Part shown: one piece after another, positions 24,555 through 37,900 of the stretch
Numbering within the stretch: the first letter of the stretch is position 1
Layout of the letters: the number at the start of each line of letters is the position of its first letter
NCBI RefSeq assembly: GCF_002775205.1
Contig: NC_036445.1
Location: 3,864,802 to 3,928,801 of the forward strand
DNA from: Xiphophorus maculatus
Taxonomy: Eukaryota; Chordata; Actinopteri; Cyprinodontiformes; Poeciliidae
DNA length: 64,000 nt
Direction: 5' to 3'
Notes under the pieces: generated by a model
Database searches by the model: none
What the model was told of the DNA's origin: nothing
The model's input: only the letters and a program-made list of their open reading frames with translations
Position numbers and translations under genes: made by a program

Positions 24555-25755
24555 AGTGCAAAAACAATTAACAATCAGAGACCGTCACAGAGTCACCGCT
24601 GTGAACCTTCACTCAAGGAGGACAACCCGGAATTATTTCACGGTGATACCACAGAACCGCCTACCATTTCCGCCAATCATACGCAACTCTCTGGCAACTT
24701 TCTGAGTGCTGATTGGCTACGAAACGGTTACTAGTGTTACTGAATTCATCGGGTTAGTGTTACGATTTAATGTTCGGCTGTTAAAAAAACAGTTTTTTCA
24801 CTTTGGGTGGTGGATAATCCCGATCTAAATTTGCTCAGAAATAAAAAAAAAATACTCAGAGTTCCCCACCTTTTAAAACTACGGAAACTATTTCAAGCAG
24901 AACGTTTTATTGCAGTGCTCATATATCAAAGGTCGTATAGAAAATCAAAAGAAGAAAGGTTCCGGTTTATGTGGGGCAAAGTTCACGGTTTATAGTGGTT
25001 TTAGACTTTACTGTAATACAAGCCAAATAGACACAGTTCGTACTTAATTACTTACTGAATAATAGCTGTGTATGAGTCAGATGTGTATCTGTTTTTTAAT
25101 TTTGAAATGTGTGCTGCGTGCTTCATTCTAAATTTTCAAGAAGGAAACGAGTCGGAAAAAGTGTACAAAATCAAAACTATTTTAATATAGCGCCAATCTA
25201 AAACAGAATAGCCCATATCGTTTTACAAATTGGTTGGATTTTTATTTTGTTGTATAGAATCAATAAAATACATACTTTGTGAATATAATTTAGAACAAAT
25301 CTGACAATAGCAGATTTCTAAACAACAGAATTGAGTAAAGCCCAGCAGAAGTATTTCTAAGTGTACCTAAAGACAGAGCATTTTATTTCTTAAAGTATTT
25401 GTCTAGCATTTATATTTTAAGTTACTTTTAAATTTCTAAAATTAAAATTCTAAATTATTTCATTGATCCAAAGGGGAAATTAAGTGTTGTTAATGGGAGA
25501 GTGTATGAAATCTCCGATTAAGACAGAAAATTAGGTAAAACTGGCTTTAATTGTTAGAAATTAGAACTGATGAAAATATTGGAATTATAAAATATACTTA
25601 ATAACTATGATACAGTTTTTTTAATAACAAAAGAGTTGTTTTATTTTTTTATTGAACTCCTAATAGTTTTATATTTTATCAATACAGGCTAACGTTTGAA
25701 AAATACCAATAAATGAAAACAAAAGCAGCGCTTAAAGAGCCTTGACTTAGAAAGC
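24555..25755. other. Shared upstream region of etfb and usf2
   Basis: The two genes are transcribed away from each other, with about 1.4 kb between start codons. The etfb leader occupies roughly the first 100 bases. The rest is AT-rich, with no gene seen, until the GC-rich usf2 promoter begins near 25750. Confidence 0.55.
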
Positions 25756-25797
25756 CGCTTATATCCGCCCGGCGGAGTCAGAGGGCGGATATAAGCG
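25756..25797. promoter_or_regulatory. usf2 core promoter: perfect TATA/GC-box palindrome
   Basis: CGCTTATATCCGCCC (25756-25770) is repeated as an exact inverted copy at 25783-25797, with a 12-base spacer. Each arm holds a GC box (GGGCGG) and a TATA-like ATATAAG, so the same signals face both ways. It lies about 175 bases before the usf2 ATG, the distance expected for a core promoter plus the leader. The promoter role is inferred. Confidence 0.6.
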
Positions 25798-25867
25798 CCC
25801 GGTGCCTCCGGGATCTCACCCTCAGCAGCAGCGGCCTCCATTTTAACTCCGACACCGAGTTGTACCT

Positions 25868-25873
25868 CACGTG
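25868..25873. promoter_or_regulatory. CACGTG E-box in the usf2 leader/promoter
   Basis: Canonical palindromic E-box, the preferred site of USF dimers, 100 bases before the usf2 start codon. A related CACATG box follows at 25891-25896. Self-regulation is possible but unproven. Confidence 0.55.
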
Positions 25874-25972
25874 TCCTGGGCTGTCTCTCTCACATGACCC
25901 AGTGTTTGTTCCCGTGATCAGCACTCCCATCTCCGTCTGTGACACCGAATATCACTTTTTATTTTCACCCTG

Positions 25973-28900
25973 ATGGATATGCTCGAACAGAGTCTGGACA
26001 CTGCAAGGTGAGCGGGACACTCAAAATGGCTAACAGAGACAGGCTAGCAACTACATGCTATTAGACAGCGCTAGTTTAGGACGCTTAGCTAGGCCTGACC
26101 CTAAAAAACTGCTGTTAAAACAGTTTAATGTGAGAACTGCTCTTAAGTTAGCAACTAAGGCGGAGGACCTTCTGACATGTGGTACTCAAAGAAGCAAGTG
26201 GTGTATTACAAGAAAACATAATAATTAGGCAATAACATTTCAGCCTAAGCTAACTAAAACACTGAATATTGTTCTCAGCCGTTAAGGGAAACAGAAACCA
26301 CAGCAAGGTTCGATTTTTCTATAAAATTACATTGTTGGTTTGCGGGACTCTTGCCTGGGTTTGGAATAGGAGAAGTTGAGGGTGATGTATTATGTTTATT
26401 TGATCGTTGAAACATTTTAACTACTTCGTAGTTTCTGAAAACTGAGTTGTTTGCATTCGATTTGCAGCCAAGAAAAGCAAGAAGAAGAGGTTGTCCAGGC
26501 ATCTGAGGGTGAGCTTTTGTTTGGCTTGCAGTGGCAGTGATGTGTGTCAAATATCAAAGCAATTTTAAAAAGAAAAAAATTATATTTTAGTCCAAACTAT
26601 TGCTTACGAATTCGAAACCAGTTGATGCATTTTTTTTTCTCACGGTGAACAAACTAAGGTCATTACTTAAAGCTATTTTTATTTGTGAAATACTTTGCTT
26701 TTTATTAGCTCCAAATTCAGAAGTTTACATAAATTTCCTTAGTACTATGTTTGATGGAAATGCTTTGAAAACTTCAGGACTTGGATCAAATATTTTACCT
26801 TTCCACAGGCAACTCAAAATAATTTGCTGGAATTTTTGCTCATTCCTCCAAACAGAACTAATGTAACTAAGGGAAGTTAGTAGGCCGTCACTTTTTTTCA
26901 CCTTTCCCCACTAATTTTCTATAAAATTGAGATCAGGAGTTTCTGATAACCACTCCAAAACATTGACTTTATTGTTCTTCAGCCTGTTTGTAATCACAAT
27001 GTACTATGCTTAGGGTTACTGCCCATTTGAAAAACCATTTGTACCCAACCTTTACTTTCCTGGCTGTTCTCTAAATGTTTTGCTGGAATATTTTCACATA
27101 ATAATCTTTCTTCATGATGCCATCTGTTTTGTGAAGTGCTCTCGTCCTTCTCCCTGCTAAGCACTCACACAACATGCTGCTTCCATCCCTGCACTTCCCT
27201 GTTGTTATGGTGTTCTCAGGCTTGGCGTTCATCTCTAAATGGACTTTGAGCGCAGTTTGTTTCTCTGGACTTGTTTGACTCTGAAAAACGACATTCCCTT
27301 TCAGGGCTTGACTCGCTCGTACCAAAGGACATTCATGTCTGGGACACAGAACACATATTCCTGAACAGTATGCTGGATATTCCAATACTGTTTATAGTTG
27401 CATATAGTTGTTTGGATGAATGTGGCACATTGAGGAATCTGAAAATTGTACCCAAGGATGACCCAGACTTGTGGAGGCCCACAGTTAGTTTTCTTTTTCC
27501 CTCACATTTTGGCAGATTTCTTTTGTTTCTTTCCCCTACACTGTTACACAAGGAAGGGTGTTTTTGAGGTGTTGCCTTAAAGTACATTCAGTGAGGATGC
27601 ATGTCTTCTCTAATTAACCTATCAGAAACTTACAAAGCTATACCATCATCATTTTGGCATTCCTAAATTGATAAAAATCTTATTGATATTAATATGTGTA
27701 AACTTTTAAATTTAAAGAAAATTCTAAAATCTATATTGTTAAAAATATATGTCTATAATTTCCCAGGTATTCATTAAATATATGTAATTTGGGTAATCCT
27801 TGCTGGGCTAGGATTACCAAATAATCTAAACAATAAAGTTTAGATTGAAAGGAGAGTGAAAAACTACATGGTTATGCGTCTTCTTTAATGTCTGGTTTCA
27901 ACTGTATATCTCTTTGCTTTATGTAAAAGACAGAATTTTTTCTACAGCTTCACTAATCTCTCTTTCTTCTCTGTAGTTCTGTTTGCTCTTCTTATAATAA
28001 CCATTGGCTGTTTGCGTTTTCTTTTCTCACTGTAAGACGCAACAGGGGAAGAGCAGACGGCTGTCACAATAGCCAGTGTTCAGCAGGCTGCAGGATTTGG
28101 AGACCACAACATCCAATATCAGTTTCGCACGGAGGCGGGGCAGGTAGGTACCTTATGGATCAATCAGTGACACTGAGGTGACTTCTGCCTTTCAATGGGA
28201 GTTTCAGAAAGTCTTAAAGTGCGCTTGATGGCAAACACGTCTTGGTGTTACGAGCAGAAAAAGCCTCTGTTCCAGAGAGAGGCACAATTTGACTCTCTAG
28301 TAATTTCACATGTCTGTCTCTGGTGCCTAGTAGTTTGCAGCATTTTGATGAAGGTGGTGGAAAGGACTTGATCAGAAGCATTGTGTCCTAAACAAAGTGT
28401 GAACGTATTCATACCTGTGAAGTAAATGTTCACATTACCACCCCGAGGTGTTTTATTGGGATTTCATGTGATGGACAAATATAAAGTTGTAAAAATTGTA
28501 AAGTTTTAGGAAAGCGATGCATGGTTTACTGCAAGCGTGGAGTGAGTTTGTTGTTTTCACTTTACTCTGTTACCCTTCAATAAATTTATTTGGAACCGTC
28601 TTTAAAAGTTTCATAGTGTATAATTGACTCCAGTTTTGTGTAATTTAATGTCGGCCTCAGAGATTTTCAAAAGGGCATTAGTGGACAAGCTGCATCATGT
28701 AGGCCAGCGGTCTGCAACTCCAGTCCTCAAGGGCCAGTATCCTGGCACCTCAATTAAATTACCTCCTTTGTATACAGTCAGGTTCTCCAGAGTCCTGTTA
28801 ATGACCTGATTATTTGAGCAGAGACACATCTAAAAGTTGCAGGATACCGGTTCTCGAGGACTGGAGTTACAGACTCCTGATGCAGTCCTACACATGGTTC

Positions 28901-31900
28901 TCCGTGTAATCTTGCTAGATGGGTAAGGAGAGTGTTATTCTGAGAAAAAGGTCAGCGTTCCGCAGATCCGGTGGAAGAGTTTTACTGAAGAGCAACAAGA
29001 AGAAAGCCGTTGTTGAAAGAGAGCCATTAAAAATTGTGTTTGCAGTTTGTCAAAAGATATAAAGGGTAACAGGAAACATGTGGATGAAGGTTCCTTAGGT
29101 CAGATGAAGCCAAATTAAACTGTTTGGCTTGCATACAAAACGCTATGTGTGGCAAAACCAAAACTGCACGTTGACTCAAACATACTCTTCTCACCTTGAA
29201 ACATCCTGGTGGCAACATTGTGCTTCGGGGACGTTTTTCATCTTCAGGATCAGAGTTGATGGGAAGTTAGATGGAGCTAAAAACATACATTGTATTCTTA
29301 GAAGAAAAATTGTTGAAGCAAAAGTTTTGAGCATATTAGCAAGTCTAAGTATACTGCAGTTTCTTAAATGGAATGGTTTATTAATGTGTTACAATGACCT
29401 AGTTAAAATCAAGACTTAAATTTATTAGAGAATCTGCGATAAAACCTGGAGGAGCATTTTAAGAACACCAAACCAATCAGGAGAGAGAAATATTTTAAAA
29501 ACACAATGGTTGAGAAGTTTAGGTTCTTGATAAATTCCTATTGTTGGATAAAACCTTTCTTACACCTCCACATGACTACAGAGCTTTAGAAAACATGAAT
29601 GGACAGAATACAAATGTAATTACTACACATCTGTTTACCATAAAATCAATCTTCACTGATTGAGCTTTAACTAATGGCTACATTAAAGTTGGAACTTTGA
29701 AATGCCAAACCGTGACAAGTTTCTGAGGATTCTCTTGACCTGGTACTCCAAATCATTCTTTAGTGTAAAAATAGAACAAAAGACCTGGTTAAGCTAAAGA
29801 ATCACTACACAAGCTTAACAAAAGGAACCAGGCACTGTATATTTAAAGGTTATTCGAGCGTAATTTCTCTCCTAGAGATGTCATTTTGGTTGCAGCATCC
29901 ACTGCGCCAAGAAATTTCCGGACGGTTGGAAATATCATGAAAATCTTTCACGACAAGCCGGTTAGATCAGCAAGTATCTGCTGTTCATGTCCCATATTTC
30001 TGAGTCAGGTGGGTTGTAGACTAATTTGCCTGAAACAAAGATAAATGTGTTTTTCTTTCTCTGGCTCCCAGAAGTCCAATGTGACTGTTATCAATTTTTT
30101 TTCGCCTATCCACTTATCTGCATCTCTTTACTCGTTAATGATGCATCTGTAAATGGTGAATATGTTTTGGAAAAACATACCATGACATCGAAGAGGGCTT
30201 TTTCATATTTTGGGTGATATCTATGTTTTTTTTTTTTTTGCACTGGAGGGAATTAAGTCAGTGATCCATGTGGCTCATTTGGCATTAACAGGTCTAGCAT
30301 GAGCAGCCATGTGATTCCAGTCTGGTCTGGGATTGGCATGGGGGAAATGTCACATGTCAGTCAGCAGGACAGTCACATGATGGAGGAATACAAATAGCGA
30401 TTCTTGAGACAAACAGGCTCATTTTCTTCACAGCTTCCTTAAAAATTAAATCAGGCACATTCTGAGGCGTAAGCATATTGTGCGGGATGATGAGATTCGT
30501 GCATTGCTGAGGTTTGAGCAGCAATTTCAGATACTGGCTTTGGCTAACCTACAGAAACAGAAATGATAAACAAAGCAGCTAGCCAGGTGAGGTTTCTATC
30601 TGTGTTCAGAACACCTAAAATGCAAAAAAATATGATAAATGTCTGCTCTAATTGCTCAACTTTACTAATTTGTGTCTCTGTACCAAAGGTGACGTATCGT
30701 GTTGTCCAGGTGACCGACCAACACGTTGATGGAAGAGAGGATGCAGGAGGAGCAGTGAGCGTCGTTTCAACAGCTGCTTTTGCTGGGGCTCCTCAGGCTG
30801 TGGCTCAGGTAACACAACCATTATTTTTTTCCTGAACAGAACAAATTGATACTATGTAGGGCCTTAAAAGAAAAGCTGTATCCTTTGTCTTCATTATAGA
30901 AAATGTTCTGTTTTAGCATTTCAGTAAGAGACTAAAACTAATGCAAAACTATCCTTCCTCTTCATTTCGTCTATCTATACACTATCAGTGTGTTGTTGGA
31001 GTCTCTGATCTATTGGAATCAGGCAAATAAGAAAAGAAATTTTGACAAAGGTTTGGTGAAATAAATCTCCAAGACTGGCTCTTAATCAGAGGAACTGTGA
31101 GGTGGAAATATTAATATTCAGACTGGACAGTTTTCAACATGTTTTTCCTTGTACTGAAATGTTCACATCCTGTTTGTCATGTATTCAGAGACAGTGACAA
31201 ATATTTGGAATTATCATAAAATTAAAAACAAGTGATTGAGAATCCATCAGACCATCATCATAGGGTTGCTAGGGTAACAGGTCCATGAAGAAAACAAAGA
31301 CGCCCCTTTTCGCAGCCTCACTTTTGTTTATGTTGGGAACACAAGGTTTTCCCAGGCTACAAGGGATATGTAGTCCTTCCAGCAAGTTCTGGGTCTGCTC
31401 TGGGCGCTCCACTGTGAGATGTTAATGAAAACGGAAACTTGTATTTTTTTATTTTTTTTTTTATAGGAATGGTACACCTTAGATGACTGTCTCAGAAAGG
31501 GCTTTTTTTTATATCCACATTTTTTTCACATTTACTGCTGACTTTATTATATTTGAAGACAGAAAAAAATGCATTGAATTTCCTTAATCTAAATCACTGT
31601 AGACTATCGAACTCACCTGAAACCAGTTCCTTTAATAAAGCAGATTTTATCCAAGTCGCTCACAGCAGTTCTTGCTTTGCTTTTGTTCAACAATTTCCAC
31701 CTGTGGGCATTACAGTACAGGGACTGTCTGCTACCTGTTGACTGAGCTGCATGTAGAGTAGCAGAACAAGGGGTTTCCATTCCCTCCTCAATTAACCCGC
31801 TGACCCTTGCTTATCCACAGCTGGTGCGCTTTACACATTACAACAAGGCTTGTTTTACCAAATAATTATTGTTTCGAGCAAACTACAAACAGAGGCAACT

Positions 31901-34900
31901 TGACAGAATAGGAAGCAATGTTATCTTTAATTTTAGGGACTAATTAATGTGTTTAATTTATCTTCTGTTGGAATCATAAACTACTGTCTCCATCAACAAA
32001 CCTGCAAGATATTTTTGTTTTTGTATTTTATTCCTTTGTTTAAACAAACATGTGAAATAAGTCGACTTTAAAGAAAATCAGAAATCGGTATCGGCAAGTA
32101 ATTCTACAAATTAAAATCTCTATATAGTTGCAAGTCATACAAGTATAATCAGAGCAATAATTCAGAACCAATAGTCATTGTGAACTATTTTTTTAGGGCT
32201 GCAACTAAAGAGTATTTTAGTAACCTATTATTCTGACGATTAACCGGATTAAAAAATTGGCAGTGTAGGGTTGATTTATAATAAGTGAACAATAGGGGCT
32301 TAAAATGAGATTTATTTCATCAGAACCTGAACCAGGTAAAGCTAAAACTATGCCACTTGAGTACTGGGTGGAAAATATTCACAGAATGTTTTTTTTTTTT
32401 TTCTTTATCTGAAATGTAACAAAGTATATGTTTTGTGTGCAGTTTTGGCTTAACTACTGCTCTGGGTGTGTTGTTTTAGCAAATGGGCCTCTTATTGAAT
32501 CTGTATACTAATTTTAACAATTAATCAATCACTAAATTAGTTAATAATTTAATGATAAAATTACAGAAATTAATTCATGACAATTAATCCGATTAATTGC
32601 TTCAACTGCGATCGTTTCTTCTATAGTTGTCATATTCAAGAGATTAGTGGGCCATTATTCACTTATTTGACAGAGGTTTATGTTAAAATCAGAATAAGAT
32701 GTCAATCGCAGCAACATTTCTAACAATCATTGGGGCTTTTCCAACCAGAATATTCCTAACTTGATCTCAGTTGCAGTACACCAGCGGCTCCTCTGACCTT
32801 GTTGTTATCACCACTAACGAGATCTGTGCCACTTCCTCTCTGCTCTTTATCCCTGCCGTCACACCGCTCTGTCTCTTCCTTGGGGGCCCGCAGGAGGGAC
32901 ACCGGTATTGAGTCTGACAGAGAACGAGGTGTGCGTTTACCTGCTGTGACTGCTCCATTGCCACTTGCTCATGCCTTTCCCTCTGTTCCTCTCTTTTCTG
33001 TCACAGGCTGTGATCCAAAACCCTTTCAGTAATGGAGGAAGCCCAGCAGGAGAGGCAGTGGGAGGGGAGACCCGCTTCGCTTACTTCCCCGCAACCGCTG
33101 TGAGCGACGGGACCGTGTCAGTGCAGGCCGCTGCAGACCCAACCCTCACACAGGCGGGGGGTGAGTCACTTCTCACTCTCAGTCTGCACTGGGCCGAAGC
33201 ACATCAGAGTTATACGGCTAATTAAGCCATTATTTTTACAAAAGCCGCTCGTTATGAGTACCCTAAAGCTAGAATAACATCCTGTCTCTTAGTAGATCTA
33301 AATAAGCCATTATCTCTAAAGCTCTGGCTAATTTAAAATACAGCAGGATGCTGTAGATGCAAATTCTACCATCACATTTGTTGCATGTGACGGTAAATAT
33401 AGCTTTATTTGCAGTCAAGGTGAGAGTCGAAAAGATGCTTCATCTATTATTCAGAAAGTGTTTGAAAAGCATGTTTTGGTCAGGCTCAGGCGTCCTGCCA
33501 CGGCTCCTCCAGCTTTAATGTGATCCCATGTGTCTCCAGGAGGCGCATCATTTTAGAATCAGATAATTTCATAAATGGCAAATTAAGGCAATATACAAAC
33601 CACAAGTGGTGTCCTCTTACGGATGGACACCACTTGTCAGATGTGCAAGTCTCCATTGCAATTTAGTCACCGCTTGTTTGTCACATGCTACCATACGGCC
33701 TCATCCACACGGTCACATGTTGTTGTCCTGCTGTATTACCTCGTTGTGTGGTTTTAATGTGCTTCTGCTGATGATTCTTATGAGGAAATCTGTTGATATG
33801 GGTTCCTGTTCTTTGCTTTGAAGCTGTTCAGAACATTAGTAGCTGGGTGACATTAGTAGCTCAGCTCCATTATGTGCAACAAATCTATTTATTGTGTGCA
33901 AATCAGCCAGGTTTAGATCCTGTGGGCTGTTATTGAGGAATAACTGACTGGTTGCTTTTTTAAAAAAAAAAATATTTTTTATGTAATTTATGGTGATTGT
34001 AACTCTGTTTGTTTTTATTCCGAAAATTCTTATTTGTTTTTAATGCATTGGACTGTGGATTGTTTTATTCTATAAACACCCAAACTCAGATCCAAAACGA
34101 TTTGTGCCTAATAAATCCAGGCATTCTGCCCACTTTTAGTTTGTGCAACTAATTTTAATTGTTTATTTCATCCTTAAATGGATGGTAACAAATATATGCT
34201 GTTGTTAAGTTGAGAGGTATTTAATATGAAAATGCTTTTGCTCACTACAACAGTATAGTAAGATGTGCATAGATGAACTAGTTCTGGTAAATTCAGCCTG
34301 TAATTTGGACATTTTTGCCACCATTATGCTGTAGGGTTAACTAAATTAAATAATAATCTTGATAAAGATTTTAATATTTTATATATATTTTTAATGCAGT
34401 AATGCTAACTAATAGTGCCTCGGTTTGGATTTTTAACTATATAAATATTGAAAAAATTCACTTTCTAACAGGTTGCAACATATTGAAACGTGCCTTGAGT
34501 TATTAAACATATTTGATTCATTTTATCCATAAGCAGTTGATGATGTATTATGTCAAAGTCATGCAGCATATACATAAACTGATTTTATTTTATTAATCAG
34601 ACTGTGTATTGCAGCATTCTACAGAGCTAGAACTCAAACTACCAAGGTTCTATACAAGTCGAGGTTCCTCTGCTGTTTGTTACTCAAGAGGTTCAGCTTT
34701 ATAGCTGGAGTAAGAATAAGAAGAATTTGAAGACAGTTGGTGAAAAGAAAAACAATCCACTGTTAGCTTATGTTTAGAAATGTTTTACTAAGCTTGGTGT
34801 ATTATCAGGGGTTTAACATAAGAGGAATACTTTTGAGAAAACTGAATCTTTGTTTTGTTTTTTCAGAGTAGAAAACATGTTAATCAAAAAATAGGTTTTA

Positions 34901-37900
34901 AAAAGTCTGTGTAGAATAATCCAGATTAGTCCATAAATAATAGATTTGATGTTTGCCTAATTTCATCATGGTCCAAATGGCAAAAAGAAAACAAACATTG
35001 AAAGTTCTCCCTTTTCATGTTTTAACTATTAGAGTAAAGCCTTCGTAAATCTCAGACTGTGTCTCTAAAGAATCTAAGTATTGTTTTGATCTAAGTATTT
35101 TAGATCTTCAAATGTGACCTAGATTCTTTAAAGACTGAAACGGCCCTTTTAGTTTTGTGCCTTTAAGTCATGTCAAGTTCACTGTCGTTATCCAGATTTA
35201 GTGGATGACCATATTTTCTTACAGCCTTTAAGATTCTAACTCTTGTACATCACTCTGTTTTTCTTCCTCTGGGTACCAAAACGGTGCCACACACAGCCCT
35301 CTTATTGCTGGTGTGTGTGGGTGTTGTCAGCCATCCTGAGGAACAGTCTATATTAGTAAACTTTGTCCACACACAGGACAACTCGACAACTACTGCCGTT
35401 CTTGCTTCAGATCAATCACACTCAAATATAGCAGGTTGTCAAACTGAAAGCATCCACCTTCATATCCAACATTACTCATATCAGCTTAAATTTGCTTCAC
35501 TAGATCAAGTAACAAGCTGTTGACAACTAGAAAGCGCTTTGTCACACAGGCTTCATTTAGATTAGAAAATTCAATCCTTTGTCGTGAGATTTGGTGCCAC
35601 AAGTTTAAATTTACCTGAAAGACTTTGGTTTGTTCTTCTTGTTTTTAACAGAAAATGTCCTGTTTCAAGAAATTCTAACGTGTATATTGATTTGAAGCTG
35701 ATTACTCACTTAAAAAATCCTCGTATAATTCCTGCAGGTCAGTTTTATGTGATGATGACGCCCCCTGATGTCATTCAGACAGGCACACAACGAACCATCG
35801 CCCCACGCACGCAGCCTTACCCTGCGTAAGTATCTCCTCTCATTCAGTAATATCACATCAGAACTTTTTCTTCCTTTAAAGAAATGCCCTGATCAAAGTA
35901 GGCTTCAGTTTGACTTCAACCATTTGAGATTGGAATTATTTAGATTGTTTTCCTTAAGCCCTATAGTGAATCTGCAGGCCTTGATTCAGGCTTCTTTGTA
36001 AATCAACAGCCTCTATCCATCAGTCTAAGATGCGTATCATCAAAGGATGTGATCACATCAAATAAACAAAGAGGCCTAAATCAAGTAATCCAAATTCTAA
36101 TGCAGGAGGAGGCTGTAGAGGTAGAGTTGAAATTTCTCAGCATCAGAGATGTAATGGATAGTAGAGGTATTACTAAATTTTTGCTGAACGCCATGATTTA
36201 GTCTGAGTTCCTTATCTGCTTTTCTCAGTTTTGGCCCATACTGCTTGTCTGTCTCTGAAAGCATCGCACTTTACAATAATCAGACATCAAACGAGATTCA
36301 TCTCAGAAGATCTTCCACTGTTAGACACACGCTGGTATTTGTAGTCACTAGGATTATAAGCAGGGTCACTCAAACAGCGTCTGTCGTGTTAATTAAATGA
36401 CACCAGGCTGCTTCTGGCTTAATTTAGATGCTTACTTAAAAGACGAGGCTTCACTTTCTGCCAAAAACACATTGGCACTGGTTAATAAGTGCTGAGAATT
36501 GAAAGATTATTGAATCTCAAGTAGCTTGATTTTTCTGTTTGGTAAAAGCCAATTCAGTCATTAGCTTTCTTGGTCACAAACTGAACACATGACTCTTTAT
36601 CAAACCGGATTTGCTTTGAGCTAAATGAATATTCTTGTCTGAATATGTTATGTTCTAGCCGACTTTAAAATTTGGGTTAGTCTTTTTGAAGATCTGAAGC
36701 AAAGAAGTTTCATGTAGGATTTCTTTTGCCAATATTTGCAGTTGGCTAGTACAATATCCATACCCCTTGAGCTGTTTCACATGCAGTCACACTATAACCA
36801 TCAACTTCAGTACATTTTATTGGGATTTTATATGATGGTCAAACACAAAATAACACACAATTGTTAAGCAGAACCAAATAGATGCACACTTTTCTTATTT
36901 TGCTTCTCGTTTAAACCCCTTGAGTCACTACAACCACGTTTGCATTACAAGTCTTTTTGGTTATGTCTCTACAAGCTTTGAACATACTTAGGTTTTAAAT
37001 CTGAACTTTGACTGGGCCATCCTAACACATGAGTGTTTATTCAAACCATTATACCATTGGTGGTATGTTTCGATCTTTTGACCAACTAGAAGAAACTTCC
37101 ACCACACCCCAGTCTTTTGCATCATGTAAGGGGTCGCCTCCCCAAACATTGTGCTGTGTTTAGCTTTGGCCATCTTTCCTTTTTACTTTTTAAATTAATT
37201 GGGTGAAATTAGATCAGTTTAAAAGCCATGTGTTCTTTCCCTACCCGTGTAGTACTTTATGTTGGTCTGTCGCATAAAATTCATACATGGAGGTCTCAAA
37301 TCCAGCTCAAAGGGTATGAATACTTGCAATTTCCTGTCAAAAGTATCTTGTCAGTATGTGTGTAATGAAATAAAAATAAATATTTATGTGTTTCAGTCAT
37401 TTCAAAGAACTCTAGATGTTTTGAAGATGTACATTTTTTTTTTTTGATGAGCATCTTTAAGGGCTGAGCAGTTTGTTACCCTGACAGCAGTTCTGCTTTA
37501 TGTTGCTGCGTCAACACGCTGCTTTACTGCCAAGATTAAAGAACTAACCATGCTGGAGTTTATGTAAATAAACTGTAGAATATTTTATTTCCCCCTTTAG
37601 ATTCCTGTTTGTAACATGTATGTTCCTATTTATTCCCTCCTAAGTAATAACTGTAACCCATTTAAAGTGTAACAGATATATTTGTGCTAACTAACCAACA
37701 GTATGATTGACATGTGAACAAAGTGAATGAAAACCTCCCACCCTATTTGCCGTTCGCAGAGATGAAAACGAGCTGCTGCAACATGAAGGTTTAAACTGGT
37801 GAGGACAGTTTCCACATTTCTCCCGCACTCCTTTTTTTTTTTCTTTTTTTTTTTAAACAGCAAATGAACTAATCAAATAAGATCACAAGGAAATAAGCAG

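Noticed and set aside
32770-32930. Possible extra usf2 exon equivalent to the human segment before AVIQNPF
   Set aside because: An acceptor-like site exists, but the encoded sequence does not resemble USF2 and no donor in phase was found.
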